Assembly: GCA_938014855.1 (NCBI GenBank)
Contig: CALLQM010000202.1
Coordinates: 1-8,235 of the forward strand
Direction of reading: 5' to 3'
DNA length: 8,235 nucleotides
From: an uncultured Clostridia bacterium
GTDB taxonomy: Bacteria > Bacillota > Clostridia > Oscillospirales > Ruminococcaceae
This document shows positions 1-4,376 of the stretch, piece after piece (the stretch's first letter is position 1; every line of letters begins with the position of its first letter). The position numbers and the translations under genes are program-made. The notes beneath the pieces were generated by a model. That model had not been told where the DNA came from. It did no database searches and saw only the letters and a program-made list of their open reading frames with translations.

Positions 1-168
1 ATCGTCCACCGGCAGGGATCCTTCTAAAACGTTTAACAGTGTTGATTTTCCAACCCCATTGACACCGACCAGACCAATCCGGTCTCCCTCTTCAATTTTC
101 AGGGTGACCCCCATGAAGATAACTCTCTCCGCAAAAAGCTTGGATACATTTTCTAAGCTGATCAGCAT
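1..168 (-). CDS. ABC-F family ATPase, N-terminal fragment (cut by window edge)
   Basis: Only the first 56 codons are present; the rest runs off the left edge. The translation begins MLISLENVSKLF and contains a Walker A motif GVNGVGKST at residues 35-43, preceded by EGDRIGLV. That is the start of the first nucleotide-binding domain of soluble ABC-F proteins, which bind the ribosome and act in translation or antibiotic protection. The ATG at 168 is preceded on the minus strand by AAAAAGGA about nine bases upstream, which supports this start. It follows rmuC on the same strand after a 94-base gap with no clear terminator, so read-through from rmuC is possible. A membrane transporter ATPase is less likely, because the LISLENVSK opening and the GDRIGLVG context are typical of ABC-F. 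The subfamily cannot be told from this fragment. Confidence 0.85.
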   Translation of the reverse strand, partial: MLISLENVSKLFAERVIFMGVTLKIEEGDRIGLVGVNGVGKSTLLNVLEGSLPVDD

Positions 169-262
169 AATGTTAAATCCTTTTTTCTAAATTTCCGCAT
201 ACTTTTCGTACTTTCTGAAAAGCAGTCCCCCACAAGTTTAAATTTCCAATCCATCGGCCTCT

Positions 263-1573
263 TTATTCATGAAGCAGATGGTCGGTTTCTTCGTCCGAAA
301 CGGCGGAGATCCGCGCGAGTTTCTGCCGGATCATGCGCGTGCGCACGCCAACTAATTTATCCAGTTCCCGGTTTGCCTGCTCCAGCCGCTGCTGGGTCAG
401 GTTGAGAACATCCCCAAACCGGTCAAATTCCGTTTTGACCGCGCCTAAAACATCCCAGACTTCGCTGGAACGTTTTTGGATCGCGAGGGTCTGAAAGCCC
501 ATTTGTAAACTGTTGAGCAGCGCCGCCATCGTAGTCGGCCCCGCGATATTCACTTTATAATCTCGCTGCAGCGTTTCTAATAGATTTAAGCGCAGCACCT
601 GCGCATATAGTCCCTCAAAAGGCAAAAACATGATTGCAAAATCCGTCGTATTGGGGGGATCCAAATACTTGTCCCGGATATCTTTTGCGAACGATTTGAT
701 GCGGGAACTCAGCTGTGCGGAAGCGGCTGTAATCGCGTCCGGCTCCCCTTTTTCATAGGCATCGGTTAGCTGTGTATACGCGTCCGCCGGAAATTTTGCA
801 TCGATCGGCAAATAAACCGGTTTTTCCCCGTCGCCGGGCAATAAAACGGCATACTCCACCACATTGCGGCTGCCGCGCTTAGTTGCGACATTCGCTTCAT
901 ATTGTTCCGGGGAAAGCATCTGGTCCAAAATGGCTCCCAGCTGGACTTCCCCGACAATTCCGCGGGTCTTGACGTTGGAGAGCACTTTTTTTAAATCGCC
1001 GACGCCGGCCGCCAACGTCTGCATTTCGCCGAGTCCGCGGTAAACCTGTTCGAGCCGGTCGCTCACCAGCTTAAAGGATTGTCCGATTCTGGATTCCAGC
1101 GTTTTCTGCAGTTTTTCGTCGACGGTGGCACGCATCTCTTCCAGCCGCCGCGCATTATCCTCCTGCAAAAAGGTCAATCGTTTTTCAACGGTATTGCGGA
1201 TTTCGCTGAGCTGCTGCTCACTTTGTGCGGTAAACCCTTGAAAGCGCTGGTCGACGCTACGCATCATTAAAATGACCGATTTCTGCATACTGTCCTGTCT
1301 TCCGGCCAGTTCCTGCGACATGGACGACTGGTTCATCGTAAGTGTCTGCCCCAAAGAAGTCACCGTACGCGCGATATTTTGGCTGTTTTCTTGTCGCGTC
1401 TGCCGCGATTCATGCAGGAGTTCTTCCCGCAGCCGATTTAGCTCGGCATAAAGCGAACGGGTATCCGGCTGGTTTCGTTTTAATTTTAATACCGTAATGA
1501 GTGCTGCCGCTGCCAGGCCCAATCCAAGTGACCCCATGCAGAGCAACAGCCATAACAGGCTGTTGGACTCCAT
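263..1573 (-). CDS. rmuC: RmuC family protein (DNA recombination/inversion-limiting factor)
   Basis: A complete 436-residue protein. Residues 5-28 form one hydrophobic N-terminal membrane anchor, followed by basic KLKRN. Residues about 40-190 are a long charged coiled coil rich in Q, E, R and L. The conserved RmuC domain follows, with GEVQLGAIL near residue 208 and LPIDAKFP at 255-262, the D-A-K core of a restriction-endonuclease-like fold. The family is known to limit recombination at inverted repeats in E. coli and has been linked to nuclease activity; the biochemistry is poorly defined. Length and domain order are normal. The ATG at 1573 has AGGTGAG close upstream, and a good promoter lies 80-110 bases further up. 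It shares its strand with the ABC-F gene downstream. Nothing suggests damage or recent transfer. Confidence 0.93.
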   Translation of the reverse strand: MESNSLLWLLLCMGSLGLGLAAAALITVLKLKRNQPDTRSLYAELNRLREELLHESRQTRQENSQNIARTVTSLGQTLTMNQSSMSQELAGRQDSMQKSVILMMRSVDQRFQGFTAQSEQQLSEIRNTVEKRLTFLQEDNARRLEEMRATVDEKLQKTLESRIGQSFKLVSDRLEQVYRGLGEMQTLAAGVGDLKKVLSNVKTRGIVGEVQLGAILDQMLSPEQYEANVATKRGSRNVVEYAVLLPGDGEKPVYLPIDAKFPADAYTQLTDAYEKGEPDAITAASAQLSSRIKSFAKDIRDKYLDPPNTTDFAIMFLPFEGLYAQVLRLNLLETLQRDYKVNIAGPTTMAALLNSLQMGFQTLAIQKRSSEVWDVLGAVKTEFDRFGDVLNLTQQRLEQANRELDKLVGVRTRMIRQKLARISAVSDEETDHLLHE

Positions 1574-1650
1574 CTTCTCACCTGTTTCTGTCTTGCTATC
1601 GCTTCTGCTTATTAAGCAGAATGTCTTTTTTTCTGGTTATGGCGCTTTAA

Positions 1651-1684
1651 GTGTTTATTATAACACAATTTGGGATAGAATCAA
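1651..1684 (-). promoter_or_regulatory. Predicted promoter of rmuC with palindrome over the -10
   Basis: Read on the minus strand, TTGATT (1684-1679) and TATAAT (1662-1657) are separated by 16 bases, with a TG just before the -10 region. The -10 box sits inside a short inverted repeat with arms GTGTT (1651-1655) and AACAC (1662-1666), which could be a repressor site. The resulting transcript would have a leader of roughly 75-80 bases before the rmuC ATG. Confidence 0.6.
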
Positions 1685-1747
1685 CCAAATGTTCGAAAAA
1701 GAAGGAACCGTTAAAATCTATTCCTTTAAAGGGTTTTTATAAGAAAC

Positions 1748-1779
1748 GGAAAGCCTTCCGTTTTTACGAAAGGCTTCCC
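1748..1779 (-). terminator. Strong hairpin, probable terminator of the minus-strand par transcript
   Basis: On the minus strand the arms GGGAAGCCTTTCGT and ACGGAAGGCTTTCC pair over about 14 bp around an AAAA loop, with two G-U wobbles. The same positions on the plus strand would be A-C mismatches, so the hairpin is best formed in a leftward transcript. The tail GTTTCTTATAAAAACC is only moderately U-rich. It lies between the RHH gene and the rmuC promoter, where it would insulate rmuC. A regulatory leader hairpin is the alternative, but the rmuC promoter lies downstream of it, which argues against that. Confidence 0.5.
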
Positions 1780-1894
1780 TTTAGTACCTACAAGACATAC
1801 AGTACATACCGGGTGTTTTATCGGTGTGTAAAAGTCCCGCGAAACCGCGCAGAATCCGTCGTTTGCGGAGATTTGTCCATTTGATATGAGTAGA

Positions 1895-1975
1895 CAGTTT
1901 CGGATAGTCCGGTTGGCAGTTTCGGATGGTATGGTGGTAATTTTTAGCTAGTATCGTGGGCAGTTTTGGATAGTC
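1895..1975 (+). repeat. Short-form direct repeats, three copies
   Basis: Core CAGTTTCGGATAGTCCGG at 1895-1912, CAGTTTCGGATGGT at 1917-1930 and CAGTTTTGGATAGTC at 1961-1975. Starts are 22 and then 44 bases apart, close to two and four helical turns. These copies lack the GGTACC prefix seen in the copies to the right. The tight spacing and the divergence could mean protein-binding iterons or a decayed transposon end carrying multiple terminal repeats. Confidence 0.85.
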
Positions 1976-2046
1976 TTCCTAATTCCGGAATGTGCTATGA
2001 TAGAAATTAGGAAGAACCGCTCCGAAAAGTAGGGTATTTGGCCCTT

Positions 2047-2467
2047 GGTACCCAGTTTCGGATAGTCTGGGACTGTCGGGTCAAGCGGTAATCCATTTTT
2101 GGGAACTCTTCCGGTATTTGCCCTGTTCTTTTGTGAATTCTTTTGCAGAAAGAGCGCCGAATGTGTGTAATTTGATTCCACCGTATGTAGGAGTATTCCA
2201 AAGGAAAAACGAGAATCCTCAAGATAAACGCATACTCGAAAATGCATGGGTACCCAGTTTCGGATAGTCCGGAAAATGGGACCGGAGCGATGCGGAAAAA
2301 CGGAAAAAAGAGAACGCATGGTACCCAGTTTCGGATAGTGGTTCCATTTTTTCCGGATTTTCGAATTGTTCGCATTTTTGAGATCGGAGAAAAACGGTAA
2401 AATTTAGAGAAAATGGGTGAAAATAGGAGACAGTACCCCGGATGGTACCCAGTTTCGGATAGTCCGG
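2047..2467 (+). repeat. Long-form direct repeats, four copies
   Basis: Each copy is GGTACC followed directly by CAGTTTCGGATAGTCCGG or a near match: 2047-2070 (ends TCTGG), 2249-2272 (perfect), 2320-2340 (stops after GATAGTG) and 2444-2467 (perfect). The unit holds two small palindromes, GGTACC and CGGA-TAG-TCCG. Core-to-core distances are 202, 71 and 124 bases, so the array is irregular. The sequence between copies is not shared. Position just downstream of the ParA-RHH gene pair makes a centromere or an origin iteron set plausible; a mobile-element end is the main alternative. Confidence 0.9.
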
Positions 2468-2500
2468 ACCCGAAGAATCGGATCCACGGCTTGTCCCGTT

Positions 2501-2905
2501 TTACGGCACGCCGAGGATCTTTTTTAAGATATCATTGACCAGTTTGCTGTCGGTGACTTTTTGGGCGGTTGCCGCCGCCTTGATCGCGTCGATCACCGCA
2601 GCATCCAGATAAAACGTTTTATTTTTGGCGGTGCGTTCGGTGTTTCGTATAATGAAAGCCGATAAATCCACTTGGCCGGAAGCCGCCGCTCGGGAGGATC
2701 GTTTTGTGGTCGCCGGCGCGGGCGGTGTTGGAGCAGGGATCGAAGAAGGGGTCTTCTTTTCCGGCTGTGTGTTTCGATTTGGTTCCGCAGCTGCCAAAGG
2801 TTGGGGTTCTGCGGGAGCCGTGGGAGCAGTTTTCGAATGAAGCCGGGCGTCTTTTGCTGCTTTTGCCTGGCGCTCCAGCACACTTTTTGTGAATTTGTTA
2901 GCCAT
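2501..2905 (-). CDS. Small ribbon-helix-helix DNA-binding protein, probable ParB-type partner of ParA
   Basis: 134 residues from the ATG at 2905, chosen because AAGGAGG sits seven bases upstream; an earlier in-frame ATG at 2959 has no such site and would read through that ribosome binding site. Residues 1-25 are basic and probably helical (KFTKSVLERQAKAAKDARLHSK). Residues 26-78 are a low-complexity Ala/Pro/Thr linker. Residues about 94-132 fit the RHH fold: strand KNKTFYLD, helix AAVIDAIKAAATAQ, then VTDSKLVNDILKKIL. RHH proteins dimerise and insert the strand pair into the major groove. In type Ib partition systems such proteins bind the centromere, repress their own operon, and stimulate ParA through a basic N-terminal tail. 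It follows parA by 103 bases on the same strand. Exact function is inferred from fold and context; a plain CopG/Arc-type repressor is the alternative. Confidence 0.78.
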   Translation of the reverse strand: MANKFTKSVLERQAKAAKDARLHSKTAPTAPAEPQPLAAAEPNRNTQPEKKTPSSIPAPTPPAPATTKRSSRAAASGQVDLSAFIIRNTERTAKNKTFYLDAAVIDAIKAAATAQKVTDSKLVNDILKKILGVP

Positions 2906-2953
2906 AAGTAGTCCTCCTTGTTGCAGTATCGTTTGGGAAAAAGGTGCATTCCC

Positions 2954-2997
2954 ATTCACGGTTCTAATCGTGAATATATTCGCTATTCGTTATCGTA
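2954..2997. promoter_or_regulatory. Operator-like cluster between parA and the RHH gene
   Basis: An inverted repeat with 7-bp arms, ATTCACG (2954-2960) and CGTGAAT (2969-2975), overlaps the palindrome GAATATATTC (2972-2981). Two head-to-tail heptads follow, TATTCGC (2977-2983) and TATTCGT (2984-2990), then a degenerate third, TATCGTA (2991-2997). Read on the minus strand these are GCGAATA and ACGAATA, the same words found upstream of the primase gene. Seven-base tandem sites suit RHH dimers, as for the omega repressor of plasmid pSM19035. No U-run follows the inverted repeat, so it is not a terminator. Confidence 0.6.
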
Positions 2998-3007
2998 TTC
3001 ATCTTTT

Positions 3008-3013
3008 ATTATA
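3008..3013 (-). promoter_or_regulatory. Possible -10 box for a second promoter in front of the RHH gene
   Basis: TATAAT on the minus strand overlaps the parA stop codon and is preceded by TTG. No good -35 is seen 16-18 bases upstream. If used, transcription would start near 3001, placing the TATTCG heptads over the start of the transcript, a good position for autorepression. The RHH gene could equally be read only from the parA promoter. Confidence 0.3.
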
Positions 3014-3821
3014 CAATTTTTCGCGCGAGCATTTCGTCGACTAATGACGCAATGGCGTCACATCCTTTGGAACGGATATCATAAAGCGAAATCGGCATCG
3101 CGGCCAGCTCGCTTTCGGTGATGCGCACATTGCGTGGAACGATGGTGTTGAATAAAATCTGCCGCAGATCGGCGGTGTCCGGCGAAGTGCGCAGATATTC
3201 CAAAAAGTCGGAGGAGAGACGGTTTCTGGAATCGTAATCGTTGACCACAAAGCCTTTGATGTTGTCTTCCCTGCGCAGCCTGCGCCGGGCATCTTCCCAA
3301 AGAGCGATGAAAAGCTGGGCGCCTTCAATGGCGTTCATCGAAACATCACTGACCAGCACAATCGAGTCGGAAACCAGAAAGGCGTTCTGGTTGACAATCG
3401 ACATGCTCGGGTTGGTATCGATCAAAATATGATCGTATTGGTCGAAAAAATCCTTATGATCGGATAAATAGTTGGTAAGGATCTGTTCCCTGCCCGCGAC
3501 GGATGCGATTTTGAGTTCCGCTTTATGTAAAAAAATCGAACCGGCGATCATATCCAGCTGCGGCAGGCGGTCGATCGGATGCCGCAGGACAATGTGTTCC
3601 GGCGCGGGGGGTTCGGCGTCGACGCTGTAAATATCATACGTGGTGCAAAGATTTGGGTTGGTTCGGTCGATTCCCATGTTGTTGGTGAGATTCCCCTGAA
3701 GGTCGCTGTCGATCACCAGCACCTTGTTTCCAAGCTGGGAAAGAATGCCGCCGATGTTGAAGCAAAGCATCGTTTTTCCGACTCCACCTTTTAAAGTCCC
3801 GAATGTGATGATCTTCCCCAT
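3009..3821 (-). CDS. parA: ParA/Soj-family partition ATPase (type Ib-like)
   Basis: 270 residues from the ATG at 3821. GGGAGG lies seven bases before this codon, whereas the in-frame ATG at 3836 lies before that site. The deviant Walker A motif is KGGVGKT at residues 11-17, with signature lysine K11 and catalytic K16. The second motif is VIDSDLQGN with D40, and Walker B is ILID ending at residue 135. There is no N-terminal helix-turn-helix, and the length fits the small type Ib ParA proteins, which bind ATP and nucleoid DNA and move cargo through a ParB-type partner. The RHH gene downstream is the obvious partner. The protein diverges from chromosomal Soj, and no typical HTH-type ParB is present. 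A MinD or capsule-kinase role is unlikely: no amphipathic membrane tail or tyrosine cluster is visible. Confidence 0.92.
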   Translation of the reverse strand: MGKIITFGTLKGGVGKTMLCFNIGGILSQLGNKVLVIDSDLQGNLTNNMGIDRTNPNLCTTYDIYSVDAEPPAPEHIVLRHPIDRLPQLDMIAGSIFLHKAELKIASVAGREQILTNYLSDHKDFFDQYDHILIDTNPSMSIVNQNAFLVSDSIVLVSDVSMNAIEGAQLFIALWEDARRRLRREDNIKGFVVNDYDSRNRLSSDFLEYLRTSPDTADLRQILFNTIVPRNVRITESELAAMPISLYDIRSKGCDAIASLVDEMLARKIV

Positions 3822-3908
3822 ATGATAACCTCCCATATCTTAACAAATCCATTCGTGAATAACCGCACAACTATATTTTACCATTCATTATACCATATGA
3901 TAACAAAT
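3818..3908 (+). repeat. CCATATGATAAC repeats from the parA start to the parA promoter
   Basis: CCATATGATAACAAAT at 3893-3908 fills the promoter spacer. CCATATCTTAACAAAT at 3833-3848 differs at two positions. The first 12 bases, CCATATGATAAC, recur exactly at 3818-3829, over the parA start codon and ribosome binding site. AACAAAT occurs once more at 3923-3929. The placement suggests an operator set for parA control, but part of the third copy is constrained by coding and by the ribosome binding site. Confidence 0.5.
3851..3860. promoter_or_regulatory. ATTCGTGAAT palindrome in the parA leader
   Basis: Four-base arms ATTC and GAAT around GT. The same design appears as ATTCATGAAT at 4250-4259 before the primase gene, and as wider arms at 2954-2975 before the RHH gene. 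It lies about 20-30 bases downstream of the predicted parA start point, so binding there could block transcription. Confidence 0.45.
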
Positions 3909-3914
3909 ATGCAA
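3887..3914 (-). promoter_or_regulatory. Predicted promoter of parA
   Basis: On the minus strand, TTGCAT (3914-3909), a 16-base spacer and TATAAT (3892-3887) with the extended-10 bases TGG. The start would fall near 3880, giving a leader of about 60 bases. The spacer is exactly one copy of the CCATATGATAACAAAT repeat, so a protein bound there would cover the promoter. Confidence 0.6.
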
Positions 3915-4130
3915 ACCAATAGAACAAATAATAAAAGATGACACACATAAACCCATCTATTTTAAAAGAGAGCACCGAATCGATAAGTAGTTATATATTC
4001 CATTATAATAACAATTATAAAAGTCACGATGATAGCAAATACAATAGCGTATAAATCATATCATATATTAGACATAATGTAAATAATCATAATAGAAAAT
4101 ATAAAAACTAATATAATAACTATTAGAATA

Positions 4131-4158
4131 ACGAATAGATTATAGATTAACGAATCTA
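4131..4158. promoter_or_regulatory. Isolated ACGAAT sites with a small inverted repeat
   Basis: ACGAATA at 4131-4137 and ACGAATC at 4150-4156 match the heptads of the periodic array further right. The second lies inside an inverted repeat TAGATT-AACG-AATCTA at 4143-4158. They could be outlying members of the same binding region. Confidence 0.4.
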
Positions 4159-4253
4159 AGAGCGATGCGCCTATCTAATCGTATGGACAATCTCTATTAT
4201 ACGCACAGGGACGCGCAAAACATGTCAGAAACGGGATGTTCGCAAAAACATTC

Positions 4254-4325
4254 ATGAATAAATGAGCGAATAGATAAACGAATAGTAGATATAATAGCCT
4301 GGCGAATAGAAAAGCGAATCATCTT
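4254..4325 (+). repeat. Six-unit array with exact 12-bp period (NNGAATA heptads)
   Basis: Heptads begin at 4254 (ATGAATA), 4266 (GCGAATA), 4278 (ACGAATA), 4290 (TATAATA, degenerate), 4302 (GCGAATA) and 4314 (GCGAATC). Each is followed by five unconserved bases, so every step is exactly 12 bp. The first heptad overlaps the ATTCATGAAT palindrome (4250-4259). The array ends against the -35 box of the primase promoter. The same heptads occur before the RHH gene, which suggests sites for the RHH protein acting as repressor or as centromere. Confidence 0.75.
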
Positions 4326-4352
4326 GTAGACCGGCGAAAACTATGCTATCCT
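4324..4352 (+). promoter_or_regulatory. Predicted promoter of the primase-helicase gene
   Basis: TTGTAG (4324-4329), a 17-base spacer and TATCCT (4347-4352) with extended-10 bases TGC directly before it. Transcription would start near 4359, leaving a leader of under 20 bases that consists mainly of the ribosome binding site GAGAGGAAAGAGG before the ATG at 4377. The -35 overlaps the end of the 12-bp array, so a protein filling the array could compete with RNA polymerase. Confidence 0.5.
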
Positions 4353-4376
4353 AAAAATAGAGAGGAAAGAGGTTCT

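Larger units (their letters stand above)
1574..2500. other. 927-base intergenic region carrying a repeat array
   Basis: No credible gene is visible on either strand. Two overlapping minus-strand open frames across 1948-2375 translate the DNA repeat as a recurring TIRNWVP peptide and lack family features and a clear ribosome binding site. Contents from left to right: the rmuC promoter (1651-1684), the minus-strand hairpin (1748-1779), about 115 bases without recognised structure, then seven copies of a direct repeat (1895-2467). The last copy ends 33 bases from the RHH stop codon. Confidence 0.7.
3822..4376. other. AT-rich divergent region between parA and the primase gene (candidate origin or centromere)
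   Basis: No open frame worth calling. From about 3840 to 4140 the strand is nearly all A and T with a few C and G, in sharp contrast to the GC-rich primase gene beside it. It holds the parA promoter and repeats on the left, isolated GAATA-type sites at 4131-4158, a less AT-rich patch around 4160-4245, then the 12-bp periodic array and the primase promoter. No DnaA-box match TTATNCACA was noticed. In type Ib systems the centromere commonly lies upstream of parA, which is this region; the AT-rich part could also be an unwinding element. Confidence 0.55.

Noticed and set aside
202..222. Terminator between rmuC and the ABC-F gene
   Set aside because: CTTTTC/GAAAAG gives only a weak 6-bp stem with no following U-run on the minus strand.
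1948..2375. Two overlapping minus-strand open frames of about 122 codons
   Set aside because: They run across the DNA repeat, which produces a recurring TIRNWVP peptide. No family features, no clear ribosome binding site, and unlikely composition.
1895..2467. CRISPR array
   Set aside because: Repeat starts are 22 to 202 bases apart, copies vary in length and ends, and no cas gene is present.
2625..2911. Plus-strand open frames opposite the RHH gene
   Set aside because: They mirror the GC-rich Ala/Pro linker of the RHH gene and lack ribosome binding sites or family features.
2954..2975. Terminator between parA and the RHH gene
   Set aside because: The inverted repeat has no U-run after it on either strand and matches operator-like motifs elsewhere.
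3822..3836. Upstream ATG for ParA (adds MGGYH)
   Set aside because: The GGGAGG ribosome binding site lies after this ATG and seven bases before the next one at 3821.
3822..4376. Chromosomal oriC with DnaA boxes
   Set aside because: AT-rich DNA is present, but no TTATNCACA-type boxes were seen by eye, and neither dnaA nor dnaN is nearby.
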